DNA of 64,000 bases from Nostoc flagelliforme FACHB-838 (GCF_014698065.1 NZ_JACJSI010000037.1:1-64000), one strand, 5' to 3'; positions 10,277 to 19,316 are shown, counted from the first letter of the stretch. The notes: a model not told the origin generated them from the letters alone. Made by a program: numbers and translations.

Positions 10277-10703
10277 ACGTCAATCAATATTTAAACAGTC
10301 CGGCCTCAACATAGTATCAAAAAAAAGTCTAGGTTTAGCGGTATCACCAAATTCTCAAGCGTAAGGATGTCATTACTCAAATATTTAAATACCGCAGCAA
10401 CAGATGCACGCCAACAGAAATCCTGTAGCCAAGTTCAGCCACGCCATAAATCTGCCATCTTCACGCTCTATCCATAAATACAGCGTATTTCAGGTAAATG
10501 AAGTACACGGGTAGGGGCACAACATGTTGTGCCTCTACGATTATCTGTACTTAATAATTAATTACTTAACTGTCTTATCTGTCCTTGCATTTTCGCTATA
10601 ACGCTGAGAATATATGCTTTTATCTGTCAGACCACTTGATTAATTTCAGGAATCTGCATATTTCAATTTTCACATATTGTTTAAATAGATGGCTTGTTGT
10701 AAT
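10277..10703. other. Intergenic region with a dispersed palindrome
   Basis: No gene is supported. At 10511-10538 GTAGGGGCACAACATGTTGT plus GCCTCTAC forms a nearly perfect 28-bp palindrome. It is the same family as 20582-20609. Confidence 0.75.
10511..10538. repeat. 28-bp dispersed palindrome (GTAGGGGCACxxCATGxx family)
   Basis: GTAGGGGCACAACATGTTGT followed by GCCTCTAC; one mismatch from perfect symmetry. A second member with GG/CC in place of AA/TT lies at 20582-20609. The paired changes keep the palindrome. Confidence 0.85.
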
Positions 10704-11246
10704 TTATCGCAACTCAATGATAAAGCTATCCCACAGATGAAAGTCCGCTTCTGCACCTTTATGAGTTAATGCCCAGTAAGTCACCTTACCATCTCTATCT
10801 TTAATAACGGTAGTAATACCAACTTCAATGGCTTGTTCTGCCAAAATAATTTTATCCAAATTAATATTTAAAGCCAGTGTTAAACTATCAGCTTGATTTT
10901 GAACGTTAAAGGGTAGCTTTTCAAAAGCTATTTCCTCTTGCATTCCTTGACGATACCCATGAAACCGATAGACATTCCAGTGACCGACGGGGGAAAGATT
11001 GAATTCCCAATACTGTTGAGAATCCTTGATGCCAAGAAAGAACTCAAAGCAGGTGTCTTCCCATAATTTATGCTGGCGTGATGGTGCATTTGATTCTGGA
11101 GCAATTGCAATTTTTTTTAAGTCGCCTTCAAGGGTATAGGAGATGGTAAGTTGATTAGCATTTCGAGCAATATTGCCTGCAATTTTTAAATTAGGAAAGG
11201 ACTGGATAGAGAGGAAGGGTTGCAGAGTAAATGTTTGGTCGTTCAT
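10704..11246 (-). CDS. DOMON-like domain protein
   Basis: A 180-residue soluble protein forming one DOMON/CBM9-like beta-sandwich: L-T-I-S-Y-T-L-E-G-D near residue 33, L-W-E-D-T-C-F-E-F-F-L-G near 62, Y-W-E-F-N-L-S-P near 78, W-N-V-Y-R-F-x-G-Y-R-Q-G-M, and a final F-H-L-W-D-S-F-I. Such domains bind sugars or haem. There is no signal peptide, so it acts in the cytoplasm. Its ATG overlaps the stop of the upstream kinase gene by 4 bp (ATGA), which means translational coupling and hints at a shared task with a small-molecule kinase, perhaps sugar salvage; that link is inference. Confidence 0.75.
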   Translation of the reverse strand: MNDQTFTLQPFLSIQSFPNLKIAGNIARNANQLTISYTLEGDLKKIAIAPESNAPSRQHKLWEDTCFEFFLGIKDSQQYWEFNLSPVGHWNVYRFHGYRQGMQEEIAFEKLPFNVQNQADSLTLALNINLDKIILAEQAIEVGITTVIKDRDGKVTYWALTHKGAEADFHLWDSFIIELR

Positions 11247-12361
11247 TTGATATCTTTAATAATGTTACGAATCTGTATTTCTTGAGATTCAATACTTTCG
11301 GTAAGCTTAAACTGGACGATCGCTCTTACCAAGTTATGTTCTGGATGCTTGACTTTGAAGTAGATATTCCCCGCTAAATAATCGGCAAAAAATCTCAGTC
11401 CTAGTTCAAAAGTAATTAAACGAATTGCATCATATATATATGCATAATCATTCTCCGTAAGAAATGCCTTGGCAACAGCAAGATAACCTTGTAGGATTTC
11501 TTGACACAAATCAGTGTCGAAATGAATACTTTCCCAATTCTCGGTTTCTTCACCAGCAAGATTGCAACCCGATCGCAGGCAATCACCAATATCGTAATGT
11601 ACCAAACCGGGTTTAACAGTGTCGAGGTCTATGACGCTAACGGCTTGCTGGGTAACAGTGTCGAACATGACATTGTTGATTTTTGGATCGCCGTGCATCA
11701 GCCGCAGAGGTAGAATACCTTGAGATTTGGCATTTTCTAGGATATGTGCAAAGGATTGGCGATCGCTAACAAACTGCAAGCAATAGTTAACTTCAGAAGA
11801 TTGGCTCACACTAGCTTTCGCCAAAACATCCTTGTAATGCTGGAGATAAAGCGGTGTAATATGAAATCCGGTAAGGGTGTCAGCGAGTTTTTCTGCTGGC
11901 AAATCGCTGATTAGATTGTGGAACATCCCCAAGGCATAACCAATTTCTTTCGCGTGTGAGCGATCGCCTATAGTATCAAAGGACTGAGAACCTTCGATAA
12001 AGCTAATTGCCCGCCAAAAGGAGCCATCTGCATCTTTCCAGTGATCATGAGCGTTTTTGGTTAATAGTACGCGTGGCACTTCCCAGCGACGATTCACGGG
12101 TGTGTGCTGTAACCGATGGCGAACATGTTTAGTGAAGGTACACATATTCTGCATAATCAGTTCTGGCTGACGAAACACCTGCGTGTTGATGCGTTGCAGG
12201 ACAAAATGTTGTTCTTCTGAGGAATCTATAGTCACCAAAAAGGTATCATTGATATTACCACTTCCCAATGGTTTAACGGCTGTAACCTTCCCCAACTGGG
12301 CAAATTGGTTAGCGATCGCGACTAGATTTTCTGCGCCCTGTGTATTGAATTCTTCTGTCAT
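11243..12361 (-). CDS. APH-family small-molecule kinase
   Basis: A 372-residue aminoglycoside-phosphotransferase-fold protein. Seen: a nucleotide-binding start G-S-G-N-I-N-D-T-F-L-V, the catalytic loop L-M-H-G-D-P-K-I-N-N-V-M-F-D near residue 221, and the metal-binding segment V-S-V-I-D-L-D-T-V-K-P-G with D-I-G-D-C-L-R-S-G. This subgroup resembles N-acetylhexosamine 1-kinases and other sugar or choline kinases rather than drug-resistance enzymes. It is first in a two-gene operon with the DOMON-like gene. ATG 12359-12361 gives M-T-E-E-F-N-T. Substrate not known from sequence. Confidence 0.8.
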   Translation of the reverse strand: MTEEFNTQGAENLVAIANQFAQLGKVTAVKPLGSGNINDTFLVTIDSSEEQHFVLQRINTQVFRQPELIMQNMCTFTKHVRHRLQHTPVNRRWEVPRVLLTKNAHDHWKDADGSFWRAISFIEGSQSFDTIGDRSHAKEIGYALGMFHNLISDLPAEKLADTLTGFHITPLYLQHYKDVLAKASVSQSSEVNYCLQFVSDRQSFAHILENAKSQGILPLRLMHGDPKINNVMFDTVTQQAVSVIDLDTVKPGLVHYDIGDCLRSGCNLAGEETENWESIHFDTDLCQEILQGYLAVAKAFLTENDYAYIYDAIRLITFELGLRFFADYLAGNIYFKVKHPEHNLVRAIVQFKLTESIESQEIQIRNIIKDIK

Positions 12362-12442
12362 CTGTATTGACCTGCACTACTCCTTACATACATTGCACAA
12401 AGGCAATAGGGGATATCGTAGCGCAAGTGTCAAGATAATTTG

Positions 12443-12482
12443 TAATTCGTAATTCGTAATTCGTAATTCGTAATTCGTAATT
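12443..12482. repeat. Heptanucleotide tandem repeat (STRR)
   Basis: TAATTCG is repeated five full times plus a partial TAATT. Short tandemly repeated heptamers are a hallmark of heterocystous cyanobacteria. It lies in the promoter region of the kinase gene. Confidence 0.95.
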
Positions 12483-12556
12483 GATTACCAAACTGTCAAT
12501 TATGAATTTTTCAAAGTACTAGAACAATTCTAAATCCATTCGTGAAAAACAAGATC

Positions 12557-12579
12557 CCCGACTATTTTGAAAAGTCGGG
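12557..12579 (-). terminator. Hairpin after the Tudor-knot gene
   Basis: CCCGACT (12557-12563) pairs with AGTCGGG (12573-12579). Read on the minus strand it lies about 45 bp after the stop at 12625 and is followed by TTGTTTTT, so it could terminate that gene. The same core occurs at 3653-3681, so it may also be a mobile repeat. Confidence 0.55.
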
Positions 12580-12624
12580 AATTTGCGGGTTGCAATTTTC
12601 GTCAACCCCGTGCTAATTCAACAG

Positions 12625-13929
12625 TTAGGAAATCTCATCGCTATCAACCCACTCGTCATAGGATGAGTCATAACCAATGTAACTAACAAAGTATTGCTGA
12701 CCTTGGATTTGCTGAATCGTTGCAGAATACCAAGCTTCTTGCTCTTCATCCCAACATTTTACCTTTTGACCGACTGCATATCCATTGTCATCAGCAGCGC
12801 GAAGATCGCGAGTCCGAATCTCATCTTCGCCTACCCACTCATCATAAGATGAACCGTAACCAAGGTAATGAATAAAGAATTGGTCATCTTGGATTTTCTC
12901 GATTGTTCCCTGATACCAATCTTCATCCTCATTATCCCAGACTTCTACTGTTTTGCTAACTTCATACTGAGTTTTATCTGATTTAACAGCAGATGAGACA
13001 TCTTGAATCGGCTTTTGCTCCTCTAGTTTAATTTCCTCTTTTACTAGAGTGTATGCTTGCAAAATCAACCTGCGTGCAACAGTTTGAATCCCTGTATGCT
13101 CGTAGTAATTGGTAGTTTGATCTAGGAATGCTGCAACCAAATCTAAATTATCATCAGCAATCTGAATAAAATTACCCAAATTACTAGAAATTGATTGCGG
13201 GGTTATGCCTGTCTTAGATACTAAGTTATTCATCCAGCCTTGCACAGAGTTGAAACTCTGATTGATAAAACCAAGTTTATCAGAAGGATTACTGCCTGGA
13301 AGAAAGTTATTAACGGCTAAAAAAACCGGATTTTGAGTGATTACGTTAGCATCAGTACCACTAATAACCCCGTGAATTTTGCTAAGGAAGTCGGGGCCTA
13401 ATGGTAGAATTCCATCTAGACAAACTAGAGCTACCATCCGCATCAGGGATGCATCTTGATAGTTGTTAGTCAAGGAATTAGCAAATTCTTGGGGATTAGG
13501 TTGAGGAATGCCATTTAATTTGCAAAAGGCGATGATTTCGATAGCTATTTTGAGTACCAAGTCAATGGATTGAGTGACATCAGCTTTAGGAGTAATTTTG
13601 CCTAAAAAAGAGAGAAAGCCAATTTTCTCACTAACTTTATTTGCTAAAGCTGCTGCTGCCATAGCTGTGTCTGCCTTATCAATTGTTTGATAAAGTTTGA
13701 TTGCAAATTGGTAGCCTTGTTGAGAATCTTGGTAGAGAACAACAGCGCGATCACGAATTTTCTGGATTACCTTAGCATCGGTTTCGCCAGTAATGGTGCG
13801 AATATTATTGTCAAATCCCGTCAAATTGCTCCATTCACCTGGTGCTACGTAATCAAGAGCCTTTAAAACTTTGACGGTGATATTGTCAGCTGGTAATTCG
13901 TCAACCAACTGAATAATTGATTTATCCAT
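12625..13929 (-). CDS. Protein with two C-terminal Tudor-knot/chromo-barrel modules
   Basis: A 434-residue protein. Residues 1-320 are mostly helical and I do not recognise them. The end holds two similar modules (about 325-378 and 380-434): V-x-V/C-W-D-x-E-x-x-x-W-Y-x-x-T-I, then F-x-x-x-Y-x-G-Y-x-S-S-Y-D-E-W-V. This matches the Tudor-knot/chromo-barrel pattern (Y-x-G-W/Y...D-E-W-V) known best from eukaryotic chromatin readers such as MSL3 and Esa1, where it binds methyl-lysine or RNA. I start at ATG 13929 because AGGA lies upstream; an in-frame TTG at 13950 is less likely. No transmembrane segment. No neighbour suggests a pathway. Confidence 0.7.
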   Translation of the reverse strand: MDKSIIQLVDELPADNITVKVLKALDYVAPGEWSNLTGFDNNIRTITGETDAKVIQKIRDRAVVLYQDSQQGYQFAIKLYQTIDKADTAMAAAALANKVSEKIGFLSFLGKITPKADVTQSIDLVLKIAIEIIAFCKLNGIPQPNPQEFANSLTNNYQDASLMRMVALVCLDGILPLGPDFLSKIHGVISGTDANVITQNPVFLAVNNFLPGSNPSDKLGFINQSFNSVQGWMNNLVSKTGITPQSISSNLGNFIQIADDNLDLVAAFLDQTTNYYEHTGIQTVARRLILQAYTLVKEEIKLEEQKPIQDVSSAVKSDKTQYEVSKTVEVWDNEDEDWYQGTIEKIQDDQFFIHYLGYGSSYDEWVGEDEIRTRDLRAADDNGYAVGQKVKCWDEEQEAWYSATIQQIQGQQYFVSYIGYDSSYDEWVDSDEIS

Positions 13930-14336
13930 AAACCGATCCTCAAAACTCAAAATATTGTTACAACACGGTTCAGATCAGCCCAACAACCCACAGTAAGACT
14001 TTTTCTGGACGGCGCTGGACGAATTACTGAACCGTATTTATAGAGTTCCCCGACCTCAGCAAAAAATAACGATATTAGTAACAGGTGCTACACCTAAAGA
14101 TATTGCACAGGCGATCACTTACTTGAATTGCTTGCTCTAATCCTCCAAGAACCATCTGTAGCAAGAAGAAATAACCCCTTCCTGCTCCCTGCCTCCTGCC
14201 CCATTTCCTCTTCCTGACCATCGGGAGGTATGTACTTACAAAGTTACAATGATGTCAAGGAAACTTGTCAGCAAAACAGAATAATGCTGAAATTTAGCCT
14301 AAAAATATCTTATGGTACGATCGCAGGAGGCAAAAA
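13930..14336. other. Intergenic region between divergent genes
   Basis: Holds the promoters of the Tudor-knot gene (left) and the TrmJ-like gene (right, with AGGAGG just before its ATG). A short open stretch around 14030-14140 on the plus strand (I-T-I-L-V-T-G-A-T-P-K-D-I-A-Q-A-I) may be a gene remnant, but it has no start and I do not recognise it. Confidence 0.4.
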
Positions 14337-15074
14337 ATGAGCTTGGCTGGATTAAGAATTGTTTTGGTAGAGCCAGCTGGGCCGATAAATATCGGAGCGA
14401 TCGCCAGGGTAATGAAAAATTTTGGGCTATATCATTTAGTATTAGTGAACCCCCAATGCGATCCGCTATCGACGGAAGCTTTGATGATGGCTGTTCATGC
14501 TCAAGAAATTTTAGAATCTGCGGTATTAGTGCCGACCTTACCAGAAGCATTACATGGATGTGTCAGGGCGATCGCTACCACTGGTCGCGTCCGCAGTTTG
14601 GAAACACCTCTAGAAAATCCCCGCACTGCACTACCCTGGTTACTGGAGGAACCAGAAAAACCCGCAGCATTAATTTTTGGCAGGGAAGACCGGGGATTAA
14701 GCAATGAAGAATTAAATTATGCACAGCGATTTGTTGGCATTCCCACAAGTCCAGATTATGTCGCCCTGAATTTGGCCACTGCTGTGGCAATCTGTTGTTA
14801 TGAATTGTCACAATGTGCCCAACCTGACACTGAAACCTTACCCCAAACTGAACTCGCACCAATAGAAGTTGTGGAAGGATATTATCAGCAATTAGAATCA
14901 CTATTACTGAAAATTGGTTATGTATATCCCCATACCGCAGCTAGTCGCATGGGAAAATTTCGACAACTGTATAATCGCGCTCACCTAAAAACTAAGGAGG
15001 TAGCGATGCTGCGAGGAATTTTGCAGCAGGTTGAATGGGCCCTTGAAAGTCAGAGGGATGGTGAAAAGTTGTAA
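14337..15074 (+). CDS. TrmJ-like tRNA 2'-O-methyltransferase (SPOUT)
   Basis: A 245-residue SPOUT-class RNA methyltransferase of the TrmH/TrmJ group, expected to methylate the ribose at position 32 of tRNAs with S-adenosylmethionine. Knot motifs: I-V-L-V-E-P-x-G-P-I-N-I-G-A-I-A-R-V-M-K-N-F-G at the N-terminus (motif 1), I-F-G-R-E-D-R-G-L-S-N-E-E-L at about residue 112 (motif 2), and I-P-T-S-P-D-Y-V-A-L-N-L-A-T-A-V (motif 3). ATG 14337 has AGGAGG at 14325-14330. Length is normal. Exact target nucleotide is inferred from the family. Confidence 0.88.
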   Translation: MSLAGLRIVLVEPAGPINIGAIARVMKNFGLYHLVLVNPQCDPLSTEALMMAVHAQEILESAVLVPTLPEALHGCVRAIATTGRVRSLETPLENPRTALPWLLEEPEKPAALIFGREDRGLSNEELNYAQRFVGIPTSPDYVALNLATAVAICCYELSQCAQPDTETLPQTELAPIEVVEGYYQQLESLLLKIGYVYPHTAASRMGKFRQLYNRAHLKTKEVAMLRGILQQVEWALESQRDGEKL

Positions 15075-15248
15075 TTATTTGTTTAACATATACGCAATCA
15101 TCCCCCAAAATATTTAATATGACTTAAAGTAAACACAAAATGCTACTTAGTGGCAAAGTGTAATTTAAGTATTAATATTGCTTTTAAAGATTAAATTTTG
15201 GGTCAAGAGTCTGCAAGAAAACAGTCAAGTGGGTCACAAGGAGTAACG

Positions 15249-16814
15249 GTGTCAGAGTCAAGTGACGAACTAACAGGTTTCTCGCGGCGTCAGCCCTTAA
15301 ATCGCCGCCAGCCGCCACAAAAAGTTCAAAAAGTGGTAAAAAAGAAAGTTAAAGCTAACAGCCAGCAGCAAACTACGAATGGACGAGAAGGAGCGCTAAC
15401 ACGCCCAAAAAATCCGATTAGTCCTCCCCCAATCCCTGGTGCTAGACGTAGGGTAAAATCGGGGTTAGTTATGCCAGCAGCAGTAAAACCAATACCTAAT
15501 GTAAAGGGGATTCCCCCCTTTCGACCAGGTGCTGTGATGGTCAAAACAGTGCGGATGGAAAAGCCAAAAATGGGCAGGCGCTCATCGCCAAAGACGCGGT
15601 TAAAGCCAATGGCGAAAACCATGCTGTATATTGTGCGGTTATTGATTGTGGGTGTTGGCATGGGTGCCATTGTGGGTACTGTGTTGTCAGTATTAGACCC
15701 AGCTACTCGCGTCAGTACTAATTCGCCGCAGCAATCTAATAGTAATGTGGTGCGATCGCAGCCACAACCTACCCAAACTCCCCCAGCCGCAGCTTCGACG
15801 AGCCTATATTTATCTCAGGAAATTGCCTCTTTGAAAATTGCCGTGCAAAATTTGGCGGACACTAACCCAAATCTTACACCCGGAGTTTTCTTAGTAGATT
15901 TAGATACTGGTAATTATGTAGATGTCAATGGCTCTAACAGTTTTCCGGCGGCTAGCACAATTAAAGTACCGATTCTGATTGCCTTTTTTCAGGATGTGGA
16001 CGCGGGGAAAATCCGCCTCGATGAAATGCTGACGATGGAACAGAATATGATCGCTGGCGGTTCGGGTAATCTGCAATACAAGTCAGCAGGAACTCAGTAT
16101 GCTGCTCTAGAAGTCGTCACTAAAATGATTACAGTCAGCGACAACACGGCGACAAATATGCTGATTGCTAAACTGGGAGGAATGGACGCTTTAAACCAGC
16201 GTTTCCGCACTTGGGGATTGACAACCACGATGATTCGCAATCAACTCCCAGATTTACAAGGGACAAACACCACTAGTCCCAAGGAACTAGGAAATTTGAT
16301 GGCGATTGTCAGTCAGGGAAGTTTAGTAAGTATGCCATCACGCGATCTCATGCTCGATATCTTGCGTCGCACCGAGAGAAACACTCTGCTACCATCGGGT
16401 TTGGGAACAGGAGCGAGAGCATATCACAAAACGGGCGATATTGGCACAATGTTGGCAGATGCAGGTTTAATTATTGTTCCAACTGGCAAGCGCTACGTTG
16501 CCGCTGTCATGGTACAACGCCCCGGAAACGATCCTCGCGCCGAAAAACTAATTAGCTCAATTTCTCGTGCTGCCTACGAAGAGTTTAGCAAGAATGCGGT
16601 TACACCCAACAGCACTACAAACACCATACCTACAAATGGTTATCAGCCCCAGGTGATGAATCCTGTTTTACCCAACGGTACAGCAGGCACAATGCCTATG
16701 AGTATTTATCAGCCTCCGATTGTGAGTCCTGTACCCAACGGCATGGGAAGTATTGTACCGACTAACGGTTATCAATCTCCAGTTATGAATCCGCAGTATT
16801 ACCCTCCAAGATAA
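15249..16814 (+). CDS. Membrane-anchored class A beta-lactamase-like serine hydrolase
   Basis: I start at GTG 15249 because AAGGAG lies at 15238-15243; the frame is open upstream to TTG 15198. The 521-residue protein has a basic, Pro-rich cytoplasmic head, one membrane helix near residues 130-150 and an extracytoplasmic beta-lactamase/PBP-fold domain. The three active-site boxes are present: S-T-I-K (Ser236, Lys239), S-D-N (297-299) and K-T-G (394-396). I cannot find the class A Glu of the omega loop (ExxLN); the region reads R-N-Q-L-P-D-L-Q, so it may acylate but not hydrolyse beta-lactams well. The C-terminus has repeated N-G-Y-Q-x-P-V-M-N-P-type segments. Probably works on cell-wall peptides; substrate unproven. 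Confidence 0.8.
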   Translation: MSESSDELTGFSRRQPLNRRQPPQKVQKVVKKKVKANSQQQTTNGREGALTRPKNPISPPPIPGARRRVKSGLVMPAAVKPIPNVKGIPPFRPGAVMVKTVRMEKPKMGRRSSPKTRLKPMAKTMLYIVRLLIVGVGMGAIVGTVLSVLDPATRVSTNSPQQSNSNVVRSQPQPTQTPPAAASTSLYLSQEIASLKIAVQNLADTNPNLTPGVFLVDLDTGNYVDVNGSNSFPAASTIKVPILIAFFQDVDAGKIRLDEMLTMEQNMIAGGSGNLQYKSAGTQYAALEVVTKMITVSDNTATNMLIAKLGGMDALNQRFRTWGLTTTMIRNQLPDLQGTNTTSPKELGNLMAIVSQGSLVSMPSRDLMLDILRRTERNTLLPSGLGTGARAYHKTGDIGTMLADAGLIIVPTGKRYVAAVMVQRPGNDPRAEKLISSISRAAYEEFSKNAVTPNSTTNTIPTNGYQPQVMNPVLPNGTAGTMPMSIYQPPIVSPVPNGMGSIVPTNGYQSPVMNPQYYPPR

Positions 16815-16874
16815 TTTAGAATTTTTTAATGTAGAGTTGCCAAAGCAAGATTTATTAAGGCAGCATATAGTCAG

Positions 16875-16886
16875 TTAGTCAACTAA
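16875..16886. promoter_or_regulatory. Likely MarR operator
   Basis: TTAGTCAACTAA is a 5-2-5 inverted repeat ending 13 bp before the MarR gene start. TTAG...CTAA palindromes of this size are common MarR-family sites, so it may mediate autoregulation. Confidence 0.5.
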
Positions 16887-16899
16887 TGCGTGCAAATAT

Positions 16900-17409
16900 A
16901 TGTTTGTTTCTCCCGAAACCCCAGCAAAGCATGAGTTAGAGGAACTTGCCGCGCACTTTCCTGAGCTAAATATTCCCGCAGTAGAAACTTGTTTAACCTT
17001 TTTGAAAACCACAGCCCTTGTTTATGCGGCATTGGATACCCATTTGGCTCGCTATCAGTTGTCTATGGGTAAATTTACAGTTCTCATGCAATTATTCCGA
17101 ACAACGGGTCAGCACTTAACACCTTCAGAATGTGCTGAACGTTCTGGTGTAACTCGTGGAACTATCACTGGATTATTAGACGGTTTGGAACGGGATGGAT
17201 GGGTGAAGCGACAACCACACCCAGAAGATAGACGCCGTTTAATGGTGCAACTGACTGAGCAAGGGCAACAGAATTTGACAAAGATGCTGCCAGATCATTT
17301 TTGTCGAACTACTGGACTGATGGCTCATCTGAGCCTTACTGAGCAGAAGACATTGATACAACTCTTGTCTAAGTTACAAGCAGGAGTACCAGCGATGCGA
17401 GGTTTTTAG
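16900..17409 (+). CDS. MarR-family transcriptional regulator
   Basis: A 169-residue winged-helix regulator. The recognition region reads L-T-P-S-E-C-A-E-R-S-G-V-T-R-G-T-I-T-G-L-L-D-G-L-E-R-D-G-W-V, followed by the wing R-x-x-x-P-E-D-R-R-R-L-M-V-Q-L-T, which is the signature of MarR proteins. Such proteins are dimeric repressors released by phenolic or oxidising ligands. A palindrome lies just upstream. A DUF2269 membrane gene follows after 125 bp, a frequent pairing, and is a plausible target. ATG 16900 gives M-F-V-S-P-E-T. Ligand unknown. Confidence 0.9.
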   Translation: MFVSPETPAKHELEELAAHFPELNIPAVETCLTFLKTTALVYAALDTHLARYQLSMGKFTVLMQLFRTTGQHLTPSECAERSGVTRGTITGLLDGLERDGWVKRQPHPEDRRRLMVQLTEQGQQNLTKMLPDHFCRTTGLMAHLSLTEQKTLIQLLSKLQAGVPAMRGF

Positions 17410-17534
17410 CTCAAACAGGTAAATACTTTTGAAGTTAGAAAATTTTATCCTATTATAATAAGGAGCCATATTATATGGAAGCTAATTAGTTTTAGCTGAT
17501 CTGCCATTGTTCGTGCATCAAATCTGGAGACTTT

Positions 17535-18068
17535 ATGCTCAAACTTAACGTTAAACAGAAAAACTGGTTGCTCTCTGCTCATGTCGCTTCTGGTAGTATT
17601 TGGTTTGGCTCTGCTTTATGTATGGTTGTCATTGCGTTGAAGAATGCCAATATTACCAATGGTGACGAACTGTATGCGATTAACACAACTTTGAAATTGC
17701 TTGATGATTTCGTGGTTATTCCCTCTGCAAACCTGTCTTTGTTAACAGGAGGACTCCTCTGTTGGCTCACCATTTGGGGATTCTTCAAACACTACTGGGT
17801 AATTGTCAAATGGATTGCGACACTTACTTTGATTGTGGTAGGAACTATATGGCTAGGCCCGTGGGTTAATGCAGTGACAGGTATTTCAGATGTGGCGCGG
17901 GAGCAAGCATTGAGCAATCCACTGTACATATTTGACCAGAATGGAGTCCTTATAGGTGGTGCAACCCAAACTCTCTGTATACTTGCCATCATCGGCATTT
18001 CGGTTATCAAACCTTGGGGTAGAAGAGTGGTGAAATCTCAAGAGGCATCTACCTCTTCAAACAGCTAG
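17535..18068 (+). CDS. DUF2269 family membrane protein
   Basis: A 177-residue inner-membrane protein with about four hydrophobic segments (near residues 13-33, 60-80, 90-110 and 140-160). It starts W-L-L-S-A-H-V-A-S-G-S-I-W-F-G, the conserved His-containing first helix of the DUF2269 family. Function unknown. It is downstream of a MarR regulator in the same direction and is probably under its control. ATG 17535 is the natural start, although no strong Shine-Dalgarno is visible. It converges with dprA. Confidence 0.78.
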   Translation: MLKLNVKQKNWLLSAHVASGSIWFGSALCMVVIALKNANITNGDELYAINTTLKLLDDFVVIPSANLSLLTGGLLCWLTIWGFFKHYWVIVKWIATLTLIVVGTIWLGPWVNAVTGISDVAREQALSNPLYIFDQNGVLIGGATQTLCILAIIGISVIKPWGRRVVKSQEASTSSNS

Positions 18069-18131
18069 AAAAATCCAAAGTACGATCGCTACCAGCTTTT
18101 TGTTTTTAAAGCTAAATTATACTGTTGTGTT

Positions 18132-19247
18132 TTAACTTTTTTGATACCGCATTCCTGGTAGTTGCGAAACAAAACCCATAAGTTCCAACTGTAATAAAGC
18201 GCCGGAAACTGAGCCAGCAGCCATGCCGGTTTGTTGGACAATAAAATCAAAGGGTAAAGCTTCACTTGCGATCGCATCCATTACCCTTTGCAATTCTGGT
18301 GATAAAGTTGGTATTAACTGCTCTGGTGCTGTAGAAGCCTCAATTGCATCAATTTGTGGTATTGCTCCTAGCATTGTTAACAATTCGTCTAGTTCTTTAA
18401 GAATGAACGAAGCTCCCTGACTCAGTAATTTTAAACACCCTTGGGATGGATAATCGTCTAGTCTTCCAGGTAATGCATAGACATCTCTACCAAATTCATT
18501 TGCGTATGTGGCTGTAATTAACGCACCAGATTTTAGCGGCGCTTCTATTACTAGGATGGCGCGGCTTAAACCTGCAATAATCCTGTTGCGACGGGGAAAG
18601 TGAGTGCGATCGGGTGGGGTTTTGGTGGGGTACTCACTTACAACTAATCCAGCCGTCAAAATTTGCTTGTACAAATCCCGATTTTTATGTGGATAAATAA
18701 CATCTACACCAGTTCCTAAAACTGCGATCATGCGTCCACCTGCTTTCATGGCGGCACTGTGGCTTTCTGTGTCAATTCCCTCAGCCATACCAGAAACAAC
18801 GGTAAAGCCATTTTTAGCCAAGGCTGTACTAACTTGGCGAGCCCAACGGATACCATATTCTGAAGGTTGGCGTGTGCCGACAATCCCAACCATCGGTTTT
18901 TGTCCGAAATTTTCTTGGAGTTCGACTTCACCGCGATAGTACAAAATCGGCGGTGGACTTGGAGTCTCCAGCAGTAAGCGGGGATAATCTGCATCAGCTG
19001 GTGTCCAGAAATGAGAGTTTTCCTCCTGATGCTTGGTAAATAGTTGTTCTGGCTGCAAACGCGATCGCTGTTGTACTACTTTTTCTAGTGTTTGCAAACC
19101 AAAACCCTCTACTTCTGCCAACTGAACTTTAGTGGCGTTCCAAGCTGTTGCTAGCGTACCAAAATGCTGTTGCAGCCGTCGCAGTAATACCGGGCCAATT
19201 CCAGAAATTTGTGCCCAAGCTAGCCAATATGCACCTTCTTCTACCAC
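18132..19247 (-). CDS. dprA: DNA processing protein DprA
   Basis: A 371-residue DprA/Smf protein, the single-strand DNA chaperone that loads RecA on DNA taken up by natural transformation. Domain order: an N-terminal helix-hairpin-helix region (I-S-G-I-G-P-V-L-L-R-R-L), the Rossmann core starting V-G-I-V-G-T-R-Q-P-S-E-Y-G with S-G-M-A-E-G-I-D-T-E-S-H, V-L-G-T-G-V-D-V-I-Y-P and P-R-R-N-R-I-I-A-G-L-S, and a C-terminal winged-helix domain (about 310-371). Start is GTG 19247. Together with comEC at the right edge it indicates competence genes in this genome. Confidence 0.93.
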   Translation of the reverse strand: MVEEGAYWLAWAQISGIGPVLLRRLQQHFGTLATAWNATKVQLAEVEGFGLQTLEKVVQQRSRLQPEQLFTKHQEENSHFWTPADADYPRLLLETPSPPPILYYRGEVELQENFGQKPMVGIVGTRQPSEYGIRWARQVSTALAKNGFTVVSGMAEGIDTESHSAAMKAGGRMIAVLGTGVDVIYPHKNRDLYKQILTAGLVVSEYPTKTPPDRTHFPRRNRIIAGLSRAILVIEAPLKSGALITATYANEFGRDVYALPGRLDDYPSQGCLKLLSQGASFILKELDELLTMLGAIPQIDAIEASTAPEQLIPTLSPELQRVMDAIASEALPFDFIVQQTGMAAGSVSGALLQLELMGFVSQLPGMRYQKS

Positions 19248-19316
19248 TGTTCCATCCTCACGCCTACTGGATTGAGTATTCCCAAATTAGGCTTGGGTGT
19301 TAATGCTGAGGGAGAA

